DNA of 64,000 nt from NCBI GenBank assembly GCA_049322755.1, contig JBMOQX010000007.1, forward strand, positions 1 to 64,000. Reading direction: 5' to 3'. The translations under genes were made by a program, and so were the position numbers. Source of the stretch: DATIUV01 sp049322755. Lineage in GTDB: Bacteria > Pseudomonadota > Gammaproteobacteria > Burkholderiales > UBA6910. This document shows, one piece after another, positions 16,870 to 24,921 of this stretch. The notes beneath the pieces were generated by a model that had not been told where the DNA came from, made no database searches, and worked only from the letters and a program-made list of their open reading frames with translations. The stretch's first letter is position 1. Every line of letters starts with the position of its first letter.

Positions 16870-17403
16870 TCAGGCGCCAGCCGCTGCCACAGCCCGCGTC
16901 CGGCGGCGGAGGCCGCTGCGGCGCCGCGGTTGCGAATCGACGAAGCGGGCCAGCTCGGTCAGCGCCTGCTGGTAGACGGCGCGTTTAAACTCGATCACGG
17001 CGTCCAGCGGAACCCAGTAGTCGTGCCAGCGCCAGGCATCGAACTCCGGCTTCTTGCTGGCGCGCAGACACACGTCGCAGTCGCGTCCCACGAATCGCAA
17101 CAAAAACCAGATCTGCTTCTGGCCGCGGTAATGACTGCGCCAATCCCGCCGCAGCCACTCGGCGGGGACGTCATAGCGCAGCCACTCCCGGGTGCGCCCG
17201 AGGATGCGCACATGGTCGGGCTTGAGCCCCACCTCTTCGTGCAGCTCCCGGAACATCGCCTGGGCCGGGCTCTCCCCGGCCTTGATGCCGCCCTGCGGAA
17301 ATTGCCAGGAATGCTGGTTGACCCGCTTTCCCCAGAAGACCTCGTTCTTGTCGTTGAGCAGGACGATTGCGACGTTGGGGCGATATCCATCTCGATCGAT
17401 CAT
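16870..17403 (-). CDS. rppH: RNA pyrophosphohydrolase (Nudix)
   Basis: Removes pyrophosphate from the 5' end of triphosphorylated mRNA, starting its decay. The 177-aa protein starts MIDRDGYRPNVAIVLLN and has the Nudix box GGIKAGESPAQAMFRELHEEVGL (G-x5-E-x7-REUxEE) near residues 38-60, plus the RppH-type WLRYDVP and YRGQKQIWFLLRF segments. The C-terminus is a basic, Arg-rich tail. It is divergent from proS, an arrangement common in Betaproteobacteria. Confidence 0.95.
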   Translation of the reverse strand: MIDRDGYRPNVAIVLLNDKNEVFWGKRVNQHSWQFPQGGIKAGESPAQAMFRELHEEVGLKPDHVRILGRTREWLRYDVPAEWLRRDWRSHYRGQKQIWFLLRFVGRDCDVCLRASKKPEFDAWRWHDYWVPLDAVIEFKRAVYQQALTELARFVDSQPRRRSGLRRRTRAVAAAGA

Positions 17404-17517
17404 GGTAATCACCCGAAAATTTAACGATATAGCCGGAATTCTTTCACATTTTCCGGGGCATTTGAAGCGCACCGGGCAGGCCCCCGCAGCGCCGTGACGG
17501 CCCCCGCGGTGCCGCTG

Positions 17518-17545
17518 TAGAATTCTGGTTTTTTTGGGAAAAACC
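17518..17545 (+). promoter_or_regulatory. proS -10 region and 5' hairpin
   Basis: A -10-like TAGAAT (17518-17523) is followed by a perfect 7-bp hairpin, GGTTTTT (17527-17533), TTGGG, AAAAACC (17539-17545), ending 2 nt before the proS ATG. The hairpin probably covers the ribosome-binding region, where no strong Shine-Dalgarno is seen, so it may limit translation. The matching -35 is poor. Confidence 0.4.
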
Positions 17546-17547
17546 GA

Positions 17548-19263
17548 ATGCGGGTAAGCCAGTTCTTCCTTTCGACGCTGAAAGAAGCGCCGGCCGAGGC
17601 CGAGCTCGTGAGCCACCAGCTCATGCTGCGCGCCGGCCTCATCCGGCGCCTGGGCAGCGGTCTTTACACCTGGATGCCGCTGGGCCTGCGGGTGCTGCGC
17701 AAGGTGGAGCGGGCGGTGCGCGAGGAAATGAACCGCGCCGGCGCCATCGAGCTGCAGCTGCCGATCGTGATCCCCGCCGAGCTTTGGCAGGAGTCCGGGC
17801 GCTGGGAAGCCTTCGGCCCGCAGATGCTCAAGATCAAGGACCGCCACGAGCGCGAGTTCTGTTTGGGTCCCACCCACGAAGAAGTCATCACCGACTTGGT
17901 GCGCCGCGAGGTGAAGAGCTACCGCCAGCTGCCGGTGCATTTCTGGCAGATGCATACCAAGTTCCGCGACGAAATCCGGCCGCGTTTCGGCGTGATGCGG
18001 GCGCGCGAATTCCTGATGAAGGACAGCTATTCGTTCCACCCGGATTACGCCAGTCTGGAGGTGGAGTACCGGAAGATGTACGAAACCTACAGCCGCATCT
18101 TCACCCGCCTCGGCCTGCGGTTCCGCGCCGTGGCGGCGGATACCGGCGCCATCGGGGGCACCGGCTCCCACGAATTCCATGTGCTGGCGGAGTCCGGCGA
18201 AGACGCCATCGCGTTCTGTCCGGATTCCGACTACGCCGCCAACGTCGAGCTGGCCGAGGCGGTGGCTCCCGCAGCCGGCGCCGCGCCGCCGTCCCAGCCG
18301 CTCGAGAAAGTCGCGACGCCGGGACAGCACAGCATCGACGAGGTAGCCGCGTTTCTGAAGCTCCCGCCGGAGCGCATCCTCAAGACGCTGATGGTGATGA
18401 CGGGCGACAGCCAACCCTATCTGCTGCTGTTGCGCGGCGATCACCAGCTGAACGAGATCAAGGCTTCGAAGCAATTCACCCTCAACGGCGGCTTCCGGTT
18501 CGCGTCGGACGCCGAGATCCGCGCGCGCCTGGGCTGCGGTCCGGGCTCGATGGGGCCCGTCGGCACGGACGTGCCGGTGATCGCCGATCGCGCGGTGCTG
18601 GCGATGAGCGATTTCGCCTGCGGCGCCAACGAGGACGGCTTCCACTTCACCGGTGTGAATTTCGGCCGCGACCTGCCGGTGCCGGACGCGGTGGCGGACA
18701 TCCGCAACGTGGTGGCCGGCGACCCGAGCCCGGACGGCCGCGGCCGCATCGAGATCGTGCGCGGGATCGAGGTGGGCCACATTTTCCAGTTGCGCACGAA
18801 GTACTCCGCGGCGCTAAACGCGACCTTCCTCGACGAGAGCGGCCAGTCCCAGGTCATCGAGATGGGGACCTACGGCATCGGCGTCTCGCGCATCGTCGCC
18901 GCAGCGATCGAGCAGAACTACGATGAGCGCGGGATCGTCTGGCCGGAAGCGATGGCACCGTTCCAGGTAGCGCTGGTGCCGATCGGTTACCGCCGCAGCG
19001 ACGCGGTTCGCGGCGCCGCGGAAGAGCTTTACGGGAAGCTGACCGAGGCCGGCGTGGAAGTGCTGCTCGACGACCGGGAGGAGCGCCCCGGCGTCATGTT
19101 CGCCGACATGGAGCTGATCGGCCTGCCGCACCGGCTGGTGGTGAGCGATCGCGGGCTGAAACAGGGCACGGTGGAGTACCAGGGCCGCGGCGACCAGCAA
19201 GCGCAGCCGCTGGCCCTCGCCGATGCGGCCGCCTTCGTCCGGGAGAAGGCATGCGCGCTCTGA
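17548..19263 (+). CDS. proS: Prolyl-tRNA synthetase
   Basis: Charges tRNA-Pro. The 571-aa bacterial-type class II enzyme has motif 1 around GLYTWMPLGLRVLRKVERAVREEM, motif 2 FRDEIRPRFGVMRAREFLMKDSYSFH, the inserted YbaK-like editing domain (about 230-390; TLMVMTGDSQPYLLLLRGDHQLNEIKASK), motif 3 GTYGIGVSRIVAAAIEQ and the C-terminal anticodon-binding domain. Length is as in E. coli. The 3' end overlaps the next gene by 13 nt. Confidence 0.98.
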   Translation: MRVSQFFLSTLKEAPAEAELVSHQLMLRAGLIRRLGSGLYTWMPLGLRVLRKVERAVREEMNRAGAIELQLPIVIPAELWQESGRWEAFGPQMLKIKDRHEREFCLGPTHEEVITDLVRREVKSYRQLPVHFWQMHTKFRDEIRPRFGVMRAREFLMKDSYSFHPDYASLEVEYRKMYETYSRIFTRLGLRFRAVAADTGAIGGTGSHEFHVLAESGEDAIAFCPDSDYAANVELAEAVAPAAGAAPPSQPLEKVATPGQHSIDEVAAFLKLPPERILKTLMVMTGDSQPYLLLLRGDHQLNEIKASKQFTLNGGFRFASDAEIRARLGCGPGSMGPVGTDVPVIADRAVLAMSDFACGANEDGFHFTGVNFGRDLPVPDAVADIRNVVAGDPSPDGRGRIEIVRGIEVGHIFQLRTKYSAALNATFLDESGQSQVIEMGTYGIGVSRIVAAAIEQNYDERGIVWPEAMAPFQVALVPIGYRRSDAVRGAAEELYGKLTEAGVEVLLDDREERPGVMFADMELIGLPHRLVVSDRGLKQGTVEYQGRGDQQAQPLALADAAAFVREKACAL

Positions 19264-19871
19264 TCGCGCTGTTGCTGGCGGTCCGGTGCGCGACCGCCAT
19301 TGCCGGCGATCAGATTTATGAGCCGCTGTCGGCCAGCGTCAAGGCGGCGCTGCATCGCGCGATCAGCGATCGGGCGGTGCAGCGCTCCGCCTTCGCGGAC
19401 GAGAACGAGGAACGGGTCTGGCTCGGCGAGATGTCGCGGCGCCTCGAGCGGCGCATGCCCGATGCGGCGGCGCGCGAGGATTTCCTGCGCACCGTGCACT
19501 ATGAGGCGACCCGCGCCGGGCTCGACCCGCAGCTGGTGCTGGCCGTCATCCAGGTGGAAAGCGCGTTCCGGAAGTACGCCGTGTCGGTCGCGGGCGCCCG
19601 CGGCTACATGCAGGTGATGCCCTTCTGGGTGAAGGAGATCGGCGAAGCCGACCACAACCTTTTTCACCTGCGCACCAACCTGCGCTACGGCTGCACCATC
19701 CTGCGCCACTACCTGGACATCGAGAAGGGCGACCTGTTCCGGGCACTCGGCCGCTACAACGGCAGTCTGGGCAAGGCCGAGTATCCCAACGCCGTCCTCG
19801 CGGCGTGGAAGAACGCCTGGGCGTTTCCGGGAAACACGGTGGCGGCGCCACCGGCCGGCGACGCCGGCTGA
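19251..19871 (+). CDS. Lytic transglycosylase (SLT domain)
   Basis: A 206-aa exported murein-cleaving enzyme. An N-terminal signal peptide (about residues 1-19) is followed by a C-terminal soluble-lytic-transglycosylase domain, with catalytic Glu in VLAVIQVESAFRKYAVS and the motifs GARGYMQVMPFW and NLRYGCTILRHYLD, ending ALGRYNGSLG. It makes anhydro-muropeptides, the substrate class of the AmpD encoded at 4.9 kb. It overlaps proS, so it is co-transcribed with it. Confidence 0.9.
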   Translation: MRALIALLLAVRCATAIAGDQIYEPLSASVKAALHRAISDRAVQRSAFADENEERVWLGEMSRRLERRMPDAAAREDFLRTVHYEATRAGLDPQLVLAVIQVESAFRKYAVSVAGARGYMQVMPFWVKEIGEADHNLFHLRTNLRYGCTILRHYLDIEKGDLFRALGRYNGSLGKAEYPNAVLAAWKNAWAFPGNTVAAPPAGDAG

Positions 19872-19885
19872 CCGACCGCCGACGA

Positions 19886-20446
19886 TCAGGTCTCGGTGGC
19901 CGTGCTGCTGCGGCGCCGGCGCCGATTGCGCGAGCGCTGCAGCAACGTGGCTCCGCGCCACGCCATGCTCACCAGCAGGTATCCCAGCGCCGAGCCGGCG
20001 ACCGCAAGCACGGCCAGTCCCAGCACCAGGGGCTGGCCGAATCCCATGAACAGGTCCAGCCAGCCCGTCGAGCTTTCGACCGCCGCCTGCGCGCCCTGGG
20101 CCAGGCCGTCCGGCGCGCGCCCCGAGGTGGTGCCCGTCAGCCAGCCGCCGAGGCGGTAGGCGGCGAAGTAGATCGGCGGAAACGTGAACGGGTTGGTGAT
20201 CAGGGTGCTCACGGTGGCCACCGGCAGGTTGACCCGCAGCCACACCGCCACCACGGCCGCCAGCAGGATCTGCGCCACGGGTATCAGCAGGCCGAAGAAC
20301 AGGCCCACGGCCACGCCGCCCGCCACCGTGCGGCGATTGAGATGCCAGAGATTCGGATGGCGCAGCACCGGCGCCATCGGCCGCAGCCAGCGGTTTCCGG
20401 CCAGTGTCTCCGCATTCGGAAGGCGCTTTTTCAGCCAGCGTCTCAT
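19886..20446 (-). CDS. DUF2062 domain membrane protein
   Basis: A 186-aa protein with the DUF2062 pattern: basic N-terminus MRRWLKKRLP, then LWHLNRRTVAGGVAVGLFFGLLIP, NLPVATVSTLITNPFTFPPIYFAAYRLG and a final hydrophobic helix near 140-165. It is predicted to be integral to the inner membrane with an Arg-rich cytosolic tail. Function unknown; this family is often linked to envelope genes. It is last in the thioredoxin-TolC-adaptor operon, 16 nt after the adaptor gene. Confidence 0.85.
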   Translation of the reverse strand: MRRWLKKRLPNAETLAGNRWLRPMAPVLRHPNLWHLNRRTVAGGVAVGLFFGLLIPVAQILLAAVVAVWLRVNLPVATVSTLITNPFTFPPIYFAAYRLGGWLTGTTSGRAPDGLAQGAQAAVESSTGWLDLFMGFGQPLVLGLAVLAVAGSALGYLLVSMAWRGATLLQRSRNRRRRRSSTATET

Positions 20447-20462
20447 CCCGGCAGCGCTCCGT

Positions 20463-21221
20463 TCAAGGCAGTTCCACCTGGGCCGCAAGCCCGGCGGGCA
20501 TGGGTGCCGAAACCGGGAAGACCACGTCCACCGGATACTCGACGGCGGCGCTGTCCTTGATCGGCTCCAGCGCCACCCGCTTGATCCGCCCGTCGAAGCT
20601 GCGCCCGCCGACGCTCACCCGGGCGCCAGCACCGGGGCGAAGCGCCGAGGCCTTGCCCTCGCCCACCAGGACCCGCGCCACCATCTCGTCCGCCCGCGCC
20701 ACCACCACCAGCGGCTGGGGCTGCAGACCCGCGGCGACGGCCTGGCCGGGCTCGGCGAGCCGCGCCACCACCACCGCGTCGAACGGCGCCCGTACCGTGG
20801 TATCCGTCAATCGCTTCCGCTCCTGGGCGAGGTGCGCCCGGGCTTCCACGGTCTGGGCCGTGGCGCGCTCGTGGCGCAGTTTCGCCAGATCCAGCTCCGA
20901 GGTTGAAATCACCGTGCGGTTGTAAAGCTCCTGCTGGCGGTCAAGCCCCCGTTTGGCCTCGGCCGCCTCGGCGTCGAGGCGCCGCGCGCGGGCTTCGGCT
21001 TCCTGAACGCGCGCCCGCGCAATGGCGGGGTCCAGCGCCACCAGCACTGCGCCGCGCTTGACCCGCTGGCCCACGTCCACCGCGACGTGCTGCACGATCC
21101 CCGACACCGGCGTCGAGAGCTCGACGCGCTGCGAAAACTCGGTCATGCCCGTCGTCTCGGCCGCCTGTCCAGGCAGCGCCGCCCACGCCAGGGCCCCCGC
21201 GATCCATAGCCGCCGCCTCAT
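20463..21221 (-). CDS. Periplasmic adaptor (membrane fusion) protein, HlyD/RND type
   Basis: A 252-aa exported protein: a signal peptide of about 20 aa, a biotinyl-lipoyl-like half (STPVSGIVQHVAVDVGQRVKRGAVLVALD), a helical hairpin rich in Ala/Glu/Arg (about 68-130), the second lipoyl half (DTTVRAPFDAVVVARLAEPGQAV), and a beta-barrel domain. Such proteins bridge an inner-membrane pump and a TolC channel. It overlaps the TolC gene stop as ATGA. No pump gene is present in the operon. Confidence 0.88.
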   Translation of the reverse strand: MRRRLWIAGALAWAALPGQAAETTGMTEFSQRVELSTPVSGIVQHVAVDVGQRVKRGAVLVALDPAIARARVQEAEARARRLDAEAAEAKRGLDRQQELYNRTVISTSELDLAKLRHERATAQTVEARAHLAQERKRLTDTTVRAPFDAVVVARLAEPGQAVAAGLQPQPLVVVARADEMVARVLVGEGKASALRPGAGARVSVGGRSFDGRIKRVALEPIKDSAAVEYPVDVVFPVSAPMPAGLAAQVELP

Positions 21222-22528
21222 GGTTTTTCCCTCTGCGTCCCCTCGCCCCCGGCCAGGCGCTCCAGCGGCTGGCCCACCAGCGCCTCCAGCCGCGCCAGCG
21301 CCAGCTCGTACTCTGCCCGCCGCTGCTCCATTCTCGCCTCCACCGTCGCCGCCATCGAGTCGCCCAGATTGGTCTTGAGCTCCATTTCGTACTCGCCGCG
21401 GGCCTTCTCCAGCGCCAGGTCCCGGTGCTGCACCTGCCGGGCGCGCGCGTCGATCACCGTGCGTTTCAGCTGCTCGACCTCGATCAGCGTTTCCAGCAAG
21501 GACTGCGCCAAGATCATTTTGAGCCTGTCGGCCTCGGCCTGCAGCTTGTAGAACGCCGCCTGCTCGCGATTGAGCTCCGCCGAGCTGCGGGTGCCGTCGT
21601 ACAGCGGCCAGGTCAGCATCACCCCCGCGCTCAGGTTGTTGCGCGTGCGCGTCTCCAGCGAATAGTCCCCGGCCTCTAGATCGAGATCCACCCGCGGCAT
21701 GAGATCGCTGCGCACCACCTCCATGCGCTGGCGCGACGCCTCCAGCAGCCTTGCGCTGGCGCCCATCCGCGGGTTGCTGCGATACATCACCGGCAGCAGC
21801 TTCTCGTACTCGGGGAGCGGCAGCGCGTTTTGCGGCAGCCCGGGATCCGCCAGATCCGGGGCCAGTTCGCCGGGTCGGTTCATCGCGTTGGCCAGCAACG
21901 CCCGCGTGATGCGCTGACGCTTCTGCGCGGCGTTGCGGCGCACCAGCCGCCCCTGGTAGCGGGCCTCCAGAGCCGCCACCTCGACCTGCGGGATCTGCCC
22001 CACATCGAGGCGCTGGCGCGCGTCGTCGAAGCGCACGTAGGCCACCGCCATGTATTCGTTCTCGACGGTGAACAGCTTGTCGGCCAGCAGCACGTCGAAG
22101 AACCGCGCCATGATTTCGATGCGCTGGCGCGAACGGGCGTCGATGAGCCCCGCATCCCGCGCCTGCACGGTGGCGTCCCCGGCGGCCGCGAGCGCATCGG
22201 CGCGGCCGAAATCGTAGAGGCGCTTGCGCACATTGATGAACACGCTGTTGTCGGGCAGGAAGTCTTCGCCGGGCGCACGCAAGGCGGGCCTGGACTGCCG
22301 CAATGCCGCGCCGGCGATGACGCGCAGGTCGTCGCGCGCCACCGCCACGTCGCGCTCGGCAGCGGCGATATCGCGCTCCGCCGCTGCCACCCGCATCTCG
22401 GGGTGGCGGTCGTCCGCCGCCGCCAGCGCCTGCTCCAGGGTGAGCGGCCCCGCCTTCTGGGCCTGCGCGCCCCCGGCAGCGAGGGCCCTGGCGGCAAGCG
22501 CCGCCAGGGCCCGGCGGCCCAGCGTCAT
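21218..22528 (-). CDS. TolC family outer-membrane efflux protein
   Basis: A 436-aa outer-membrane factor with a signal peptide (AARALAAGGAQA) and long Ala/Arg/Glu-rich coiled-coil helices in two repeats (EQALAAADDRHPEMRVAAAERDIAAAERD; later MGASARLLEASRQRMEVVRSDLMPRVDLDLEAGDYSLETRTRN). Trimers should form the outer-membrane exit duct. It overlaps the thioredoxin-like gene upstream and the adaptor gene downstream by 4 nt each. Confidence 0.88.
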   Translation of the reverse strand: MTLGRRALAALAARALAAGGAQAQKAGPLTLEQALAAADDRHPEMRVAAAERDIAAAERDVAVARDDLRVIAGAALRQSRPALRAPGEDFLPDNSVFINVRKRLYDFGRADALAAAGDATVQARDAGLIDARSRQRIEIMARFFDVLLADKLFTVENEYMAVAYVRFDDARQRLDVGQIPQVEVAALEARYQGRLVRRNAAQKRQRITRALLANAMNRPGELAPDLADPGLPQNALPLPEYEKLLPVMYRSNPRMGASARLLEASRQRMEVVRSDLMPRVDLDLEAGDYSLETRTRNNLSAGVMLTWPLYDGTRSSAELNREQAAFYKLQAEADRLKMILAQSLLETLIEVEQLKRTVIDARARQVQHRDLALEKARGEYEMELKTNLGDSMAATVEARMEQRRAEYELALARLEALVGQPLERLAGGEGTQREKP

Positions 22529-23043
22529 TGCGCCGCCTGCTGCTTGTACTTGGCGAAGCTCATGCCCGGCTGCTTGTGCACTCCGTCCACCACGAAGCGG
22601 CCGAGCTGCATGAACTCCTGGACGTCCCGGGTGGCGCCGGTGAACCGGTACGCCATCCTGCCGTCCAGGTCGAAGAAGCCGAACACCGGCGTCGCCCGCA
22701 CGCGGTGGTCGAAAGCGAACGCCTTCTCGGTGGTGTCCTTGCCCTGGAAATCGGTCACCGCCGTGTCGCCCTTGATGTCCACCGTGAACACCAGGAAATG
22801 CTTGCGGAAGTATTCCTGGACTTCCGCCTGGTTCAGCACTGTCTGCTTCATGCGGTGGCAGAAAGGGCAGTCGTCCAGTTCGAACATGATCAGCACGCCC
22901 CGCTTGCCCTGCTTCCTCGCCGACTCCAGCTCGCTCTTGAAATCGCCGAACTTGGGGTCGAAGAACTGCTCAGCCGAGCGCGTCTCTCCCCACGCCGGCC
23001 CCAGCGCCAGCACCCCCACCATCGCCAAAACCGCTCTCAGCAT
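22525..23043 (-). CDS. Periplasmic thioredoxin-like protein (SoxW-like)
   Basis: A 172-aa secreted thioredoxin-fold protein with a signal peptide (MLRAVLAMVGVLALGPAWG). The active-site motif CPFC lies in MFELDDCPFCHRMKQTVLNQAEV, and a cis-Pro loop in VRATPVFGFFD. This pattern is shared with SoxW-like thioredoxins and DUF255-like reductants. The ATG at 23043 has GGAGGAG upstream. As first gene of a TolC-adaptor operon it may maintain thiols of exported or sulfur-handling proteins; SoxW itself serves the Sox system, which is not seen here. Confidence 0.8.
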   Translation of the reverse strand: MLRAVLAMVGVLALGPAWGETRSAEQFFDPKFGDFKSELESARKQGKRGVLIMFELDDCPFCHRMKQTVLNQAEVQEYFRKHFLVFTVDIKGDTAVTDFQGKDTTEKAFAFDHRVRATPVFGFFDLDGRMAYRFTGATRDVQEFMQLGRFVVDGVHKQPGMSFAKYKQQAAQ

Positions 23044-23240
23044 CTCTTGCACTCCTCCTTGCGACGCTTGTGTCAACGAATTGCTCGATCGTGTGAAGGG
23101 GTATCGGCGCAAGCCCGCGCCGCCGCCGTGTCACGGAACCGGCACGCGTTCGGACGGACCAATCTCAGGTCAAAAATCCCTTGGTGTTCAAGCATTTTCT
23201 TATAATACCAGCCCGAAACCCCAATGCCGAAGGCTTCCTG

Positions 23241-23834
23241 ATGACCGATATCCTCGTACTGTTCTACAGCCGCCACGGCGCCGTGCGTGAAATGGCGCAG
23301 CTGGTGGCCCGCGGCGTGGAACGGGTGCCGGGGGCCCGCGCCCGGTTGCGGACCGTGCCGCGCGTATCCACGGTTTGCGAGGCCACCGAGGACAACGTGC
23401 CCGCCGACGGCCCTCCTTACGCGGAATTGCGCGACCTGGAAGAGTGCGCCGGCCTCGCGCTGGGCAGCCCCACCCGCTTCGGCAACATGGCGGCGCCGCT
23501 CAAGTATTTTCTCGACGGCACGTCCGAGATCTGGCTGAGGGGCACGCTCGCCGGCAAACCCGCGGCGGTGTTCACCTCCACCAGCACGATGCACGGCGGA
23601 CAGGAGTCGACGCTGCTGTCGATGATGCTGCCCCTGTTTCATCACGGCATGGTCCTGATCGGCCTGCCCTATACCCTGCCGGAGCTCACTTCCACGGCGG
23701 CGGGCGGCACTCCGTACGGCGCGTCGCACGTGGCCGGCGCGGCGAACGACCGGCCGCTGGTCGAAGCCGAACGCGCGTTGTGCGTGGCGCTCGGCCAGCG
23801 CCTCGCCGACGCGGCGCTGAAACTGTGCCGCTGA
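23241..23834 (+). CDS. wrbA: NAD(P)H:quinone oxidoreductase, WrbA type
   Basis: A 197-aa flavodoxin-fold FMN enzyme that reduces quinones by two electrons. FMN-binding YSRHGAVREMAQLVARGVE is at the N-terminus, then the GSPTRFGNMAAPLKYFLD and TSTSTMHGGQESTLLSMMLPLFHHGM segments typical of WrbA. It is likely first of a three-gene unit with hugZ (overlap 10 nt) and a DUF2069 gene. Confidence 0.93.
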   Translation: MTDILVLFYSRHGAVREMAQLVARGVERVPGARARLRTVPRVSTVCEATEDNVPADGPPYAELRDLEECAGLALGSPTRFGNMAAPLKYFLDGTSEIWLRGTLAGKPAAVFTSTSTMHGGQESTLLSMMLPLFHHGMVLIGLPYTLPELTSTAAGGTPYGASHVAGAANDRPLVEAERALCVALGQRLADAALKLCR

Positions 23835-24523
23835 CCGTCAGCGCCGGGGACGAGGCGCGGCGAGTGCTGCGGCATGGCGACGCCGGCATGCTGGCGACCG
23901 CGGCACGGCGCTTCGACGGTCACCCCTTCGGCTCGGTGGTGCGCTACGCCCTGGACGGCGGCGGGCGTCCGTTGCTGCTGATGAGCCGTCTGGCGGAACA
24001 CACCCGCAACGTCGATGCCGACCCGCGCGTCAGCCTGCTCGTCGCCGAGCTCGGCGGGGACGTCCAAGTGGACGCCCGGGTCACCGTGGTGGGCCGCTGC
24101 GCCAGGGCATCCGGCGACGGCGAGGCTGCCGCGCGCTACCTGCGGCGCTTCCCGGACGCCGCCGAGTTGCTCGAGCTCGGCGACTTCGATTTCTTCCGCA
24201 TCGCGCCGTTGACGGTACGCTACATCGCCGGATTCGGGCGCATTCACTGGCTGCCGCCGCAGGCGATTCTGGAGGCCGACTGCGAGATCGCGGACGCCGA
24301 GGCCACGCTGCTGGCGGAAATCGACCGCGATCGCCTGGCCGCGCTTTGGACGCGCCACGGGGGACCTGCGACGGACAGCGTGCAGCCCTGCGGCATCGAC
24401 GCCGACGGCATCGAGCTGCAAGCTGGAGGCCGGCGGCGGCGCATCGATTTCCCGCAACCGGTCACCGGCGTCGATGCCGCCCGCGCCGCGGTCGAAGAAT
24501 TGCTGCGGGGGGAGCGCCGGTGA
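23825..24523 (+). CDS. HugZ-like heme-associated PNPOx-fold protein
   Basis: A 232-aa protein with a split-barrel pyridoxamine-oxidase fold (GHPFGSVVRYALDGGGRPLLLMSRLAEHTRN, RVSLLV) and a C-terminal DUF2470-like domain (LLAEIDRDRLAALW). The layout resembles HugZ heme-utilisation proteins and general stress proteins. The GTG start at 23825 overlaps the wrbA stop. Heme or flavin as ligand cannot be decided from sequence alone. Confidence 0.8.
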   Translation: MPLTVSAGDEARRVLRHGDAGMLATAARRFDGHPFGSVVRYALDGGGRPLLLMSRLAEHTRNVDADPRVSLLVAELGGDVQVDARVTVVGRCARASGDGEAAARYLRRFPDAAELLELGDFDFFRIAPLTVRYIAGFGRIHWLPPQAILEADCEIADAEATLLAEIDRDRLAALWTRHGGPATDSVQPCGIDADGIELQAGGRRRRIDFPQPVTGVDAARAAVEELLRGERR

Positions 24524-24900
24524 GCCCCTGGCAGCGGCCGCTGTATCTCATGAGCTGCGCCAGTCTGGTGGCGCTGATCGCGCTCACCCTGGCCTGGGAG
24601 CTGTGGCTGGCGCCGATCCGCCCGGGAGGATCCTACCTCGCGCTCAAGGCCGTGCCGCTGGCGCTGGCGCTGCCGGGCATCGTCTCGGGACGCCGCTATA
24701 CCTACCAGTGGGCGCCGATGCTGGTGCTGTTCTACTTCGCCGAAGGCGTCGTGCGCGCGTGGTCGGAGTCCGGCGTGTCGGCCGCGCTGGCGACGGCGCA
24801 GATCGCGCTGTCGCTGGCGTTCTTCGTCGCGGCGATCGTCTTCGCGCGCGTGTCGGCCGGACCGCACCGCCCGGGGCCCGCAGCGCCCGGTGGTCCCTGA
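24520..24900 (+). CDS. DUF2069 membrane protein
   Basis: A 126-aa integral membrane protein with four predicted helices (about 10-30, 42-58, 65-82, 90-110) and the conserved RRYTYQWAPMLVLFYFAEGVVRAW core of DUF2069. A GTG start overlaps the previous stop as GTGA, so it is coupled to hugZ. Commonly found next to wrbA; function unknown. Confidence 0.85.
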   Translation: MSPWQRPLYLMSCASLVALIALTLAWELWLAPIRPGGSYLALKAVPLALALPGIVSGRRYTYQWAPMLVLFYFAEGVVRAWSESGVSAALATAQIALSLAFFVAAIVFARVSAGPHRPGPAAPGGP

Positions 24901-24921
24901 CCGCCGCGCGCCGCGCCGCCT

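Noticed and set aside
16867..16872. Possible selenocysteine or programmed readthrough at the rppH TGA
   Set aside because: RppH already has full family length and no SECIS-like hairpin was seen after the TGA.
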